Positions 42,960 to 55,307 of a stretch of DNA of 64,000 bases are shown piece after piece. The stretch spans positions 36,831,835-36,895,834 of the forward strand of contig CM037869.1 in NCBI GenBank assembly GCA_021292105.1, written 5' to 3'. How positions within the stretch are numbered: position 1 is the stretch's first letter; every line of letters starts with the position of its first letter. The position numbers and the translations under genes are program-made. This DNA comes from Anadara kagoshimensis (lineage: Eukaryota > Mollusca > Bivalvia > Arcoida > Arcidae). A model generated the notes under the pieces. The model made no database searches and was not told the origin of the DNA. It saw only the letters and a program-made list of their open reading frames with translations.

Positions 42960-43355
42960 CAAATATACTGATTAATGTCCGAATCACAACCCAGAAGCAA
43001 AGTAAAAACGTTGAAACTGACTAGTTAGGTTAAACACGTGAACTTCGACCAAGGAAGTGAGACCTTGTGCTCCGTTAGGTTAGCACCTCCTGTTTAGCCA
43101 GCTACACTTCCGATGTTTGTAATCTAAACAAAAACAAACATATCAATCCAGAAGCAAAGTAAAAACTTTGAAACTGACAAGTTAGGTTAAACACGTGAAC
43201 TTCCACCAAGGAAGTGAGGCCGGGTGCTCCGAAAGAGCTAGAACCCGCTGTTTAGCCAGCTACACTCCCGATGTTAGTAATCTAAATTGAGTGAAGGGAA
43301 CATGTTACTATGGGACCTCAAATATATCCAATACAATCCTAGGTTATTACGTTTT
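42960..43355 (-). mobile_element. Two tandem RT-element 3' fragments, antisense
   Basis: 42962-43125 and 43126-43355 both read 'gaagcaaagtaaaaac', 'acacgtgaacttc', 'aaggaagtgag' and 'gtttagccagctacact'. The second extends further, to 'tatatccaatacaatcc'. Head-to-tail copies like this could come from target-site preference or tandem duplication. Confidence 0.75.
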
Positions 43356-43530
43356 CCATATAGCTTAACATTTGGTTTTTTTGTGATGCCATAACTGAGA
43401 TATAAGTCCAAGCAGAACTTGAAGAATCAATGGCATCTTGTATTTAAACCCCATTAAGATATAACTAACAAAATTTATGAAAACAAGAGTGTACATGTAT
43501 AAAATACGAGGGTATAACTGTATTATTATA

Positions 43531-43588
43531 TGCAGGACTAATATATATTAGTCAAATAATACATGCAGGACTAATATATATTAGTCAA
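43531..43588. repeat. Duplicated palindrome
   Basis: 'tgcaggactaatatatatta' plus 'gtcaa' occurs at 43531-43555 and 43564-43588; each contains the palindrome GACTAATATATATTAGTC. Confidence 0.7.
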
Positions 43589-43715
43589 GAAGAAACTCAG
43601 CAATAGTTAAATATATGTACAGATCCAATCCAAAAATTAAGAGATACTCTTCTATATGATTTGTTTAACTTGTTAAACTTAGAGAGTTTTATGTCACTAA
43701 TTCATTCAACTCAAC

Positions 43716-44380
43716 ATGCATAAAGATGACATTCTATCTACAAATAATCCTAAATTTGAAAATTATGTGCATGCCATTTCTCTCAGTGAGCTTGAAATAA
43801 AAAATATTGTTAAAACAAATAATACTGATTCTTCAAGTTCTGCTTCATGTTTTTACCTATACCTTAATTCTGACACCAACAAAAGGTCACAATTGAAGCT
43901 GTTTGGCAAACGCCATGACTATTCTATGCAGCAATTTACTTGTTTATCGTTTATTTGTTTCATAATTAATATACCTTGTTCCCACTATGGGAAATATATG
44001 AATCGACACCAGCTGCTTACAAATAAACTGCTGACGCCGAGATATTGCAGGCCTGGGCTTAGCAAGACTCTCAAAACGTTTAATTGTCGTTATTACAAAT
44101 TTGTTGAAAAATATTGTGTCTCTGTATCCAAAATTACCCTGGATATGTCTGACGTACCGTAGTTCCAATATCCTTACATCATTTCCAGTTTCGATTACAG
44201 GCGTGGCGGGTGTAGCTAGATAAACATGAGGTGATGATCCTTCCAGAAAACCAGACCTCAATTCCCTGGTGTTTAACCCTATTTGTCAGCTTCAATATTT
44301 TTACTTTGCTGTGCGATTTGGTTTGGACATGGATTGGTATTGGATTTTTTTATAACTGGAAACAATATGTTTGCAATATC
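43716..44380 (+). pseudogene. Decayed reverse-transcriptase element: RT C-terminal part plus 3' UTR
   Basis: An open frame at 43716-44162 encodes 148 residues resembling the end of a retroelement reverse transcriptase: a damaged catalytic Y-x-D-D box (HKDDIL), then SLSELEIKNI, a degraded LYLNSD...KLFGKRHDY thumb-like region, then IPCSHYGKYMNRHQLLTNKL. The 3' UTR follows to about 44380 and matches the dispersed fragments across the window, which identifies their source. The N-terminal polymerase motifs are missing, so this is a 5'-truncated copy. The exact clade is uncertain; the short thumb region suggests a Penelope-like or related non-LTR element. Confidence 0.72.
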
Positions 44381-44766
44381 AATATAAATAATGGTTGTAT
44401 ATATAATGATCTCCATTTATACTATTCATACACAAAGACCATCTGTTCTCTTGTACCAATATGTGAGAATATATTAAGCGCTTGAATTTTTTTTATTATT
44501 TGAAATCCAACACTTCATACGGGATTCCGACGTTACTTCTGAATCTGTGAAATATGGTGATAAAATATCAGATTTTCGCCGATTGTCACTTGATAATGCA
44601 TTTAATTAAATTAGATGTTATTCTTAGGAAAGTATTTTTCAGTTTACAGACAAAGTGTATTCTTGAATGAAATTATTAAAACTAGATTGCGGCAGGATTG
44701 ATATAATATAACGATATTTGAATATTTCAAGAGTGGTACTATAGTATTATATTTTACGTTAGACCG

Positions 44767-44806
<40 letters not shown>

Positions 44807-45424
44807 CACGTTCGTTCGTTAAAAATCTCTTTTATTTTTTTTAATTTCAAAAGATAGTTAAATGAATAATATCAAACTAAAGGTGCGTGTAAATTCAAAG
44901 GTGAGTAGACAAGATAAAACGTGACATTTGGCGTGTTCGTTCCATCATTGCTCAATCACTTCTCTGTGCCCAATAGCGTACATCCGCTGACCTCTTAATA
45001 AAGTAAACCAATGCAACATGAAAATTATTGTGTTGTTTCAATGAGTGTAAGCAAACCTTATTTGATAAGAAGCAGCAAGTTCTCGGAAAAACTTTGTTAC
45101 ATAAAGGAAGTTAGAGAGTTCAATCAGTCCATGTCCGATTAAATGAAATTTAACACCTCAGTTAAGCTAGATCGTTTATTTCAAGTTTGTTCAATGAACT
45201 TCAACCTATTAAGAATTACTCGTTATACCAATTTGGGCAACATGTTGATATATTTATATTAGCGATATGCACTGTACAAATTGTTGTTCACTTGCAATGC
45301 GAAAAAAAGTGTAAATGGTTTTAATGGTAATTTTCTGCAGAATAGATGTTTTCAAAAAGTTTATGAAATAGAAAAATGAAAAATACTAGCATGATATTAC
45401 CGGTATTTTATATAAAAAAACTGA
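44381..45424. other. Intergenic with (TG)n at 44767-44804
   Basis: A pure TG run of about 38 bases. Otherwise AT-rich with no gene. The segment ends where the second duplicated block begins. Confidence 0.6.
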
Positions 45425-45499
45425 CAGATCTCTTAATTATATCAAATACTTTTTCAAATATTCGGCATTTTGTTCTAATTTTGAATCGTCCACTTATCA

Positions 45500-45620
45500 A
45501 AAACAAACGTACCAATCCCTGCCAATTCCAACACCCAAAGCCAAGTAAACACGTGAACTACATCAGGGAAGTGAGGCAAGGTGCTCCATAAGGATAAGAA
45601 TATCTTGCTTAGCTAGGTTA
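45500..45620 (-). mobile_element. RT-element 3' fragment (partner of 77-196)
   Basis: Same words and order as in copy 1, with a few substitutions. Confidence 0.6.
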
Positions 45621-45825
45621 AATCTATATTAAATAACTCAAAGCCTTCTTGCCGTCAACTGAAAGTCACGTATATCAAGTGATTGTGTATCGATTCTTCT
45701 GAAATGTATCTGTGCTTCCAGCAGGTTATTATTCCGATAGATTTGAGCTATAAATTAAATTTTATTATTGCAGCACACGAAATGTCTATTGTGGTAACTT
45801 AGTACTTAACCTGTTCTAATTTTGC

Positions 45826-45892
45826 GGCAGTAAACGACAGTTTCGGAATCAAATTCCCTATTAGTAGTGCTTGAACCAAAAATGTGGATATT
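45826..45892 (-). repeat. 'Repeat X' (partner of 400-465)
   Basis: Near-identical to copy 1. Confidence 0.55.
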
Positions 45893-46019
45893 CAATTTCT
45901 TTTAAGATGTAAATTCTTAGATTAAGATGTAACAATTTGAGCTTTACCAAATGCATAAATGCACTTTGCGCGAAAATTGAATACTTTATTATGGCGGTCG
46001 AAATCAATACCTCCAATCA

Positions 46020-46263
46020 AACCAGATATGATGAAAGTTTTCTCTTATGCATGTGGAACCCCTTTTTACTAAATTCACTTTTACAGAACACATTCTCAAA
46101 AACCTTTTATCTTTCTGTCATTTATTAAATCTCCCCCCTCTCTCTCTCATTAGTAGCTATTTGACAAGTGATAAAATTTGTTACTGGTGTTTATGGAATC
46201 CTTTTTGCTCAATTCACTTTTTCAGAACACTTTCTCAAAAACCTTTTTTCTTTCTGTCATTTA

Positions 46264-46318
<55 letters not shown>

Positions 46319-46442
46319 TCTCTCATTAGTAGCTATTAGACAAGTGAAAAAAGTTGTTACTGATGTTTATGGAACCCTATTTGCTCAATTCACTTTTTCA
46401 CAACACTTTCTCAAAACCCTTTTTCTTGTCATTTATTCAATA

Positions 46443-46490
<48 letters not shown>

Positions 46491-46628
46491 CTCTCCTCTC
46501 CTTCTCTCGTTAGTTGCTATTGGACAAGTGATAAAAGTTGTTACTGATGTTTATGGAATCCTTTTTGCTCAATTCACTTTTCAGAACACTTTCTCAAAAC
46601 GTTTTATTTCTCTGTCATTTATTAAATC

Positions 46629-46684
<56 letters not shown>

Positions 46685-46860
46685 GTAGCTATTGGACAAG
46701 TGATAGAAGTTGTTACTGATGTTTATGGAATCCTTTTTGCTCAATTCACGTTTTCAGAACATTTTCTTACGACCTTTTCTTTCTCTGTCATTTAGTTACT
46801 CTCCTCTCTCTCTCTCTCTCTCTCTTTTTTTTCTCTCTCTCTCTCATTAGTATCTATCGT
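46020..46860 (+). repeat. Compound minisatellite with (CT)n, 5 units
   Basis: Units near 46030, 46162, 46335, 46516 and 46691; one unit fewer than copy 1 and different CT-run lengths. Leu-Ser open frames here are artefacts of the repeat. Confidence 0.9.
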
Positions 46861-48790
46861 AGATTCAAGTCTGAAACTTCAGAAACCTTATCGGAATTTA
46901 ATATCGTGACACTACCATTGTTAAATAAAATTAGATTACCTCGTACAGGTTTTATTAGTGCAGATTTTACGTTCGGTCAAGTACACAAACAAGATAGAAC
47001 GCAATTCAATTATGCAATATAAATGACACAAAGATACATCTAGAAGAAAGGTTATCTGTCATTTTGAAAACTTCACAAGACATGTTACCCCTAGAGTTTA
47101 TATTCCTGTCATAAAGGTCAGCTGTTCTAGTTTTGACAGGTGCAATTAAGTATTTCTCCTAGTCCTCTAAACCGAATTCCTGAGTAGAATGATGATAAAA
47201 TACACGAAAATACCGCGACTTTTATTTAGGACAGATAAGGATATGTCCTTCAAGGTTAGTTCCTTGTTTGGGATGTAGGTGTCTGACCTACATAGATATC
47301 TATACTTCGACAACATTAGTTTGTTAATCCTGTGGTTTTCGGAGAATCTCTCGAGTTCGTGGAAGTTTAAAATTAGGACCTTATTAAACATGAATTCGTG
47401 GAAGGACCGAATAATGTCTTTGAACACGTGTTACATCCATGACAAATTATTTTGAAACTTACAACACCGTTATCTTTTCTTTAGGCTTAAAGAAATAAAA
47501 TAAAAATAGAACTGACATTTATTTAACAGTCACAATTTTAATTTTATGAATTTTCAAATAAAATATGAACTGTGCAACAAAACAAAACACTAAAAGTTAA
47601 AAGGTCAACGAAAAAAGCTACCACAAAGACAAATATATAAACATAATTTGACCACCAATTATTAAATGCAATACTTTTATGCATACCATCAGCAATTATA
47701 AATACAGTTATTAACTTTATCATTTCACTCTCTGATAGAGCATCAGTTAAACGTTATTTTGACATTTTTATTATAATTGTCAATTGTTTGACCTTATATT
47801 TTTGCATTTCGTCTTCAACTTTGTTTGTCATTCTGTTAAAATCAAAACTAATTTTCTTGTTGTTTTTCTTTTGTATCATTATTAAATAAAGCATGAGCGG
47901 CGATGATCAATCCACTATAAAACTGGCAAATTAAGCACGTGAATGTCCACAAGAGAAGTGATGTGGGGTACTCAGGAATGTTAAGCACCTGCTTTCTAGC
48001 TAGCTAGTCCCATCATTTGTAAATTCGCAATTGAAAATGAAAGAAACTTACGGACCTGGAATATATCCAGAATAATTTAAGATACAGAGACGGTCATAAC
48101 AATTTTCAGGGCCTTTATAAGTTATGGTTTGCAACATACCCGAAGCAACAATTCCTAAGAAACTGTTGTTAAACATAATATGTTGTTTTCTTTGGTCATA
48201 ATACATGTATATTACATTCTCTGGTGATGTACGTCGACTCAATTCTATTGATAACTATGAAAACTGGCAAAGTTAAACACGTGACATTCAACAAGAACAT
48301 TGAGGCCGGGTGTTCTGCAAGAATAAGTAGCTGCTGTTTATCTACCTACATCAACCATTTCAAGATTAAAACAGAAAAAAATTCATTTTTACAAATCATC
48401 GATGTGAATTGACATTGTGATTGATGCTTCAATGATGGCAGCTTCATGCATTAAGAAATTTTTTTTAAAATACCACAACAGTGATTCATTGTAAAGCGTC
48501 ATGTTCCTTTAAATAATGCTTCACGTAAACCGGGACATCACTAGTTAAAATATTTTATTACGTATGTAGTTCGCAAAATGCAATTTGTTATGTCGAGAGT
48601 TCTTTAGAGTGCATCGCCTACCGTGACACAAAGTATAGGGTTGTAATGCATTTACTTGTACTTATAAATGTCGTGGCTTTACACAAAAAACACAGAAATC
48701 GTCATCAATCTCCAAAGTTGGTATTGTAAAGCTGGAGATTTTGACATAGATTACTATTCTATCAATCAATTTTAACATACCAATACATAT
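46861..48790. other. Intergenic, partner of 1611-4060, with decayed RT-element pieces
   Basis: RT-element scraps at about 47930-48185 and 48255-48335. The ~490-bp segment of copy 1 is absent near 48180. The 86-codon minus-strand frame at 47167-47427 matches that of copy 1 but is not called a gene. Confidence 0.5.
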
Positions 48791-49310
48791 CTAAATCAAA
48801 ATCCAAAGTAATCAAAACAAACATACTAATCCATATCCAAATCATATCCAGAAGCAAAGCAAAAACTTTGGAACTGACAAGTTAGGTTATACACGTGAAC
48901 TTTCACCAGGGAAGTGAGGCCGGGTGCTCCGGAAGGGTAAGCACCTCCTGTTTAGCTAGCTTCACCCGCCACGTGTGTAATAAAATTGTGTGAAAGGAAC
49001 ATGGAACTATGAGACGTCAAAAATATCAAGCAAACCTGGACACAGAGACATCAAACTTGTCAACAATACTGTGAACGGCCATAAACTTTTTGAGGGCCTT
49101 GATAAGCCTAGGCTTGCAATATCCCTGAGTCGACAATTTATTTGCCAAGCAGCCTACTTCGTTGTCCCAGTAGTGGGAACAAGCTCTACCATAGCAAAGT
49201 ATATAAAAACTTTGAAAATAGAGAATTGTTGTAACACATGAACTTCACCAAGAAGCGCGGCGGAACTCAGAAAGCATAAGCACCTCCTTTTTAGCTAGTT
49301 AGTTAGTAAC
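48790..49310 (-). mobile_element. RT-element 3' copies (partner of 4060-4615)
   Basis: Same two abutting fragments. Against copy 1 this stretch has an unusual number of single-base losses in short runs (ggg to g, gg to g, cc to c, aa to a), for example near 49039, 49073 and 49245-49262. Confidence 0.75.
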
Positions 49311-49414
49311 CGTAGTTGTATAAATACCGTTCATTCTAAAACTATTCATATAGAAACAAAAACAAATGTTCATTTTAATTTACTTCTCTTATTCCATATA
49401 CATTCATGAATTGA

Positions 49415-50799
49415 TTAGCCAATAATAGGAATTGTTGTTGAAGAATTATAATCTGGACAATGAACCACAAAATTGTCAAGATAATGTCTGATATTTGAGA
49501 ATATTGTAGCACAGTTTCCAAGTATCTGACCATTTCTTAAGGGCGTTTTATCAACTCGAATTTGAACTGCACTAGATCACATGTACATTCAATATTGTCG
49601 TTTCTAAGTTGAGGTATTTCAGATTCAGAACGTTCTTAAGCGCATTCGGTATGGTTTGTATGCGAGTATTGGAGAGGTCGATGGATGTAAGATTAAAAAG
49701 GTTTGATAATGCACTGTCAGAAACATATTGAAGATTTTTATTTCCAGCAAGAGACAGAGTTTGCAGGCTGTGGAGATTCTGTAGGTCATTTCTGTCAAAA
49801 CTTTTTATGTTGTTGTAGGACAAATCAAGTAATTGTAGATGTTGAAGGTTTCCGTTCCGTCCGGTTATAGCTCCGGGAATTCTGTCCAGGGAACAGTTGA
49901 CAAGTCTCAGATTATGTATTTTGCTGTTGTTGATAAACTTAACAGCTTCATCGCTGATAACAAGTAGCTTATTATCATCCAAACTCAGATCGTTCAACTC
50001 GACCAAAGGTTCAAGTACAAATGGGAATCTATTTAAATTGTTATCTCTAAGGCTTAGTGTACGAAGCTTTGAAAGTCCCACAAACGATTGCTCTATAATG
50101 CCATTATCGCCAGCGTTAATGTTGTGATCAAAATGGAATTCAACCAGTCTTGGAAGATGAGATAATCCGAGCGGTACGGTCGTCATTTGAGTGTTTTGTA
50201 TTGTCAAATTTGTAAGCGTGGTTTCAAAAGAATGAAATGAATTTTGTGGAAGGTAAAAAATAAATGCTCCATCTAATTCTAAGTTCGTCAAACGTGGAAA
50301 ATGGCTAATTCCCGAGGGCCATTTTTGAAGAGCCGTTAAGTGACCGAAAGAAAACTTTTTAAGTGTATCACCAATCGCTCTAGTAACCGATCCGAAAAAC
50401 CGCTTGCAGGGATGGGATTGTCTCTGACATCCAATGAAGAAAGAACATTCAAATAGCGGAAAGCAGTCGGCAATGATGCAGCGTATTATGACTGATGTCA
50501 AGACCTTCTAATTTGTCCTCCAAGCCTCTAAATGCATGGTCGTCAATATAAAATATACTGTTGTTGCTGATCAAAATCTCTTTTACAAAGAAATTTGCTA
50601 AGGCGTCTGATGATATTATTGAAATTTGGTTGTTGCTTAGGTCCAGCTTATCATAGTTATATAATTTAAAAGATTGTGGAACAATGGTCAGTCCTTGACC
50701 GTTGCAGTTTATCTCCTTGTTGGCACAATGGCAGCTTGCTGGGCATTGAGCAGATGTACTTGCTAACAAAAGTGTCAGGAAAATTAGTAAGCTAGACAA
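49415..50799 (-). CDS. LRR-A': copy of LRR-A with four single-base losses
   Basis: The exon edge is at 50799 after 'ctcttgcag'. The product is the same as LRR-A: signal peptide, LRRNT (CPASCHCANKEINC), LRRs and LRRCT. Relative to LRR-A it lacks one base near 50480 (GCTAGC to GCAGC), one near 50391 (TT to T) and one near 49562. It shares with LRR-A the short A-tract at 49601-49603. The literal frames are therefore 50799-50449 and 50501-49572, overlapping out of frame. The two nearby losses at 50480 and 50391 leave only the stretch between them out of register with the LRR-A frame until a third base is lost. Amino-acid sequence outside the breaks is almost unchanged from LRR-A, which argues for very recent inactivation or consensus errors rather than old decay. 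Confidence 0.85.
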
Positions 50800-52239
50800 C
50801 TGCAAGAGAGAAAAAAATACAAATTGCTTATGAACAACCCCAAAGTCTATCTAAATTAAGTTTTCTATGTTTCTTATGTGAAACAGAAATTTGTACCTGA
50901 TGATATTTAAAACAAACACGAAAAAATAAAAGTTATTGAAAGAAACAGCAATACGTTACAAGGAAACACCAGACACATATATACTATATAAGAAAAAACA
51001 CTCACAGGGAAGAAATATTCGCCACTTTCACGGCGATTTTTGAACTGCGCATATGGCAAAATCATGGTCAGTTTGTTAATTTGCATGGCGGCCATATTGG
51101 ATTCATGATATGGTTAAAATACAAATGACTTTATATAGACCAGTGATGATAAATTGGTCCTGTACAAGTTTTCTCACAAGTAGGATACAATTTGCTGATA
51201 CATACTTTGACTGTACACCCCCTGATATTGTTTGTGTGGAACAACATAAATTTACTTAATTAAAAAACCGGCCTTTCCAAATTAAAAATCCGAAGCGTGT
51301 TATAATTGAGTTCTCATTATAAAACATCTTAATTTAATTCAAAATCTATATTTTCTGCGAATTCGAAGCACAATTTTAATTCTAAAACTAAAGATCTTAC
51401 TCGATTTGCTAATGCCGCCAGTGACCACTGAATTTCTTCAACTAGAATATAATGTCCTTCTCCTGTGAAGACTTGACAATTTTCGGCCCGGGTAAGTTAA
51501 AAAATGGATAATTTGCGTGACCGGCATCACGTTTGAATGGCGGCGCGTTCAAAACTTTGCTCATGAATATTAATGAATCACGGTCACGTGATTGTTAGCT
51601 CATGAATAAATTGATCACCATTGTGCAATATGGAATATGTCCTCTCGAAAAACTTTCTTATTTTTCCTTGTATACTTTCCCTACAGTCAAAACCGTTTAA
51701 TTTCTTACCGCAAAATAATTTAGAAGATCAAATCCGCGAATGTTTTCTACCGCTAGAGTTTTTTCTTGTTAAGTAAAGAGACAAATTCCAACTTATTAGG
51801 TATAAGTATGTATAGCAATATATATAAATATAAGAACAAATAACACTGAATTTTGAATCAACACATGTTGAATTTTATTGCAAAATTGTCGTCTAATGCT
51901 TTAAAAATAAACATGTTTAGTAATAAATAAATGATAATGAATTACAGTAGTATTTTTTCTTGATGACAGAATTTTGTATTTTGCATGGCTTGAATTAACA
52001 CCCCACGTAACCAATGTATAAATGTATATTTTAACATCAAATGTCAAACTAACTTTTTGACTACTGTTTCGAGTCATGTGACAACAAAAACAAAACAAAA
52101 AAGTACAGATAATAATTTTTACGATATCTCTTATGAATGTCACGTGGACGTTTCTGTATATGAAAAAACAGGTAGCTCGTTACCTAGAACATAAATATAT
52201 TCAATTTTAAAACTTATTTCAATTTTTTTTCTTACTTAC
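50800..52239 (-). other. Intron 1 of LRR-A'
   Basis: About 1440 bp, donor GTAAGT directly after the ATG, same layout as copy 1. Confidence 0.72.
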
Positions 52240-52346
52240 CATATTGAAAATATAATTTTCGTTCTTTCTCCACTTACAGTCCTACTAACAATTCACCTAT
52301 AACTACCAAGAAGAAAAGATAAGTGATAGTCAAAGTCATTTATAAG
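52240..52346 (-). CDS. LRR-A' exon 1 (ATG only) with 5' UTR and TATA box
   Basis: ATG on the minus strand at 52242-52240, followed by GTAAGT. The TATA element (CTTATAAA) is at 52346-52339. Identical in layout to copy 1. Confidence 0.68.
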
Positions 52347-52723
52347 AACCTTTAATGTATATACATGTTACAATATGATGAAAAATGTGTTTAACATAAA
52401 TCGGGGTATATAAACCTTCAATATCTCAACGAAAAATTTATTCAAATAGGTCAATGGAAATATGTGTTTAACATTGTAAATTGTCATTAACCACGTCAAT
52501 TAATCTTCAGTGTTTAAATAAACTACGTTCAAATAGGCTGACGAAAACTGATTTACATTACAAATTGTCTTCGACCAAAAAAACATTATCTTCAAAGCGT
52601 TAACGAATATCACATGTACAATTATCAAAAATTGAAGTTTCAAAGTTCAAAATATAAATAAATTAAAGTATATGTAACATCCTTATCTTCATTGCTTTTA
52701 GAAAATGTATTTTAGTTTGATAG

Positions 52724-52914
52724 AATTGACGTATCGCCGTAAAAATGGTCGGATGCTTGATTTACACGCAAAAGGAATAAAAATTCGGCCTGAATAACGT
52801 CATTTAATGACGTCACTGATACTAGTACATCATAAGTTGCCGTGACGCTGCTTTGGAACCGTGATGGCGGCCAGTGTCGGAATAATTGTGGGCGTGGTTG
52901 GCGAAACGTCAGTT
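52724..52914 (+). mobile_element. MITE 'AATTGACG' family (partner of 8029-8218)
   Basis: Left AATTGACGTATCGCCG. The right end 'gcgaaacgtcagtt' has one change from the inverted repeat. Confidence 0.85.
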
Positions 52915-52934
52915 ACAGTATTAAAAAACAATTT

Positions 52935-53405
52935 ATTAATGAAAAAACATACCAATCCATGTCCAAATTATATTCAGAAGCAAAGTAAAAACATTGAAAC
53001 TGACAATTAGGTCAAACACGTGAACTTATACCAGGAAAGTGAGGTTGGGTGCTTTGGAAAGGGTTAAAGCACATATGTACATACACAAGTACATCAATAG
53101 CTAATGGTATAGAAATAAATACCTTCTGCAAATAGATATTTAAACATCGGATCATTAACATAAATTTGTTCAATTAGGCGGTGATATTTTGTCTTCCAAT
53201 TAATCATTTGTTACTGATTTCTTTAAATTTTTAATTCTTTATTATCGGCTGTAGGTAGCTGGAGAGGCGATAATTAAGCTTTCAGATCACCATGTCTCTC
53301 TTTTCCCCTAATTTGCCAGTTCTCAATTATTTTGCTTTGCTTTTGGGGTTGTGATTTGGATATGGACCCGTATGTTCAAACACTACTTGTACCAAAGTTT
53401 TTTTA
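52935..53405. mobile_element. RT-element fragments (antisense 52940-53065, sense 53255-53400)
   Basis: Partners of 8240-8370 and 8560-8700, with 'accaatccatgtcc' and 'aaacacgtgaactt' in the first and 'ggggttgtgatttggatatg' in the second. Confidence 0.65.
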
Positions 53406-53589
53406 TTATTAGAAGTAAAATATATTTTTTAATATTCTGCTGATGACAACAGGTATGGATGTGTCAGTAACATGGAATATATTCAAAAGGTAAATTGTAT
53501 TAAACTTGTATTGATCAAAATGTTAAATTATATAAATTTTGATAATATGTTTCTAGGTTACTAGAAAGTTCATTTAAAATTCATTTTTC

Positions 53590-53905
53590 GGTAAGTTAGT
53601 TGATAGAGTGCTCGTTTCATAAGTGGAAGGGCGTGGGTTCGAACGGGTCTGACCCAAGACTTGAAACTGGGTAGTGACTTTTCTTTCACAAGCACACGGC
53701 ATTAAAAAATGAAAGTCATGATTCATTAAGAAAGAAACCTAAAATAAACGTGGTTCCATGTCACGGTACGATAAAGAACCCGGCTGTGTAATGTCATCAG
53801 CGCAACGTACAGGCGAAATTTCTGCACCTTCACTTATAGCTGCCAACGTCTCGATATAAGTGAAATATTCTTGACTGGTACGTTAAACATCATTACACAA
53901 CTATA
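53590..53905 (+). mobile_element. tRNA-derived SINE (partner of 8890-9200)
   Basis: B box 'gggttcgaacgggtctgac' is better preserved than in copy 1. The tail ends earlier: 'aacatcattacacaact' joins 'atacagtcagc', about 100 bp shorter than copy 1. Confidence 0.8.
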
Positions 53906-54007
53906 CAGTCAGCTTTTATCGGGATTATTCTTATGCTCAATCAATAAAACACGCCTAAGAGGAGTAGATTTAAAAATTTGTCAATCAATTTTCAAATCAA
54001 TATGTGT

Positions 54008-54143
54008 CTATATATTTCATTTATCTCTTAAAGTCAAACATAGGTTATTTGAAGTTCTGATTGACGCTTATCTTTTACTTGTTACCTGTGTCGTGTTTAA
54101 CTCAACAGCACTTTTAGTGAAGGAAAGAATCACAGACACGATG
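54008..54143 (+). CDS. LRR-B' exon 1 (ATG only) with TATA box and 5' UTR
   Basis: TATA element CTATATATTT at 54008-54017. 'cacagacacgATG' ends at 54143 and is followed by GTAAGT. The frame joins exon 2 at 56871. A longer frame that runs through this region is chance. Confidence 0.68.
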
Positions 54144-54227
54144 GTAAGTAATATAAACGAATAAATCTATTTTAACACAATAAATGAGAGAGATGTTAAT
54201 AGTATTTATATTTTATACGTACAATCA

Positions 54228-54970
54228 GGTAAATTTCATGAGAAAGACAATTGACTGTCAATTGTTATTTGAAATGTATCAAATTTCGGTGTCTCTCCAT
54301 TGTTTTCAGATATTTTAATATTCTTTATATAATATACGTAAAATCAGTTTGTAAATATCATCAAACACAAAATTGACTGTCAACTGTTATTTGAAATTAT
54401 CGAAATTCGGCGTCTCTCCTTTGTTGTTAGATATTTAAATATTGTTTGTATTTCATACGCAAAATCAGTTTGTAAATATCATCAGACACAAAATTGACTG
54501 TCAACTGTTATTTGAAATTATCGAAATTCGGCGTCTCTCCTTTGTTGTTAGATATTTAAATATTGTTTGTATTTCATACGTAAAATCAGTTAGAGTTTGT
54601 AAATATCATCAGACACAAAATTGACTGTCATTTTTTATTTGAAATGTATCAAAAGTCGGTGACTTTTCATTGTTGTTAGATAATTACATATTCTTAATAT
54701 ATTATACGTAAAATCAGTTTGTAAATTTCATCAGACACAAAATTGACTTTCAATTGTTATTTGAAATGTATCAAAATTCGGTATCTCTCCATTGAATAAG
54801 TAAATATAGGAATAAATCTATTTTAACACATTAAATTAGAGGTGTTTATATTTATATTTTATACGTAAAATTAATTAGTTATATAATGAGACACAAAATT
54901 GACTGTCAATTGTTATTTTGTAATGTATCAAAATAATATCAAAATTTGCTGACTGTCCATTATTGTTAGA
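54228..54970 (+). repeat. ~120-bp minisatellite in intron 1 of LRR-B'
   Basis: Six units near 54228, 54350, 54474, 54598, 54720 and 54888. The second and third are almost identical, indicating a unit duplication within this copy. Confidence 0.85.
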
Positions 54971-55272
54971 TACTTTACACTGGAGTTTAGCCTCTCCAAG
55001 ACCACCTGCACAGCGGTACGATCCACAGAACAAGAGATTCAAAAACTTTAAATGAAATATACAGCTTACTTCTGTTTTCACGTGTATTTTTTCTAACAAA
55101 TTGAACGTTTTGTTTTTTATTTACCAGTTTGACCCAAAGTAGAACAATTAAATGCAAATGAGTTTAATTGTAAATAAAAAATTATTTAATGTTTTATTAA
55201 TTTACACCATTGTTGTTTTTATTTATTTATTTATCGATTTTTTTTTGTTTAGAAATAAAGAAAATATCAATA

Positions 55273-55307
<35 letters not shown>

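Noticed and set aside
43716..44162. New 148-residue host gene
   Set aside because: It matches the C-terminal part of a retroelement reverse transcriptase and continues into that element's 3' UTR.
53871..54164. 97-codon frame across the LRR-B' promoter
   Set aside because: It is interrupted in copy 1 by a one-base indel and spans a SINE tail, the TATA box and an intron donor.
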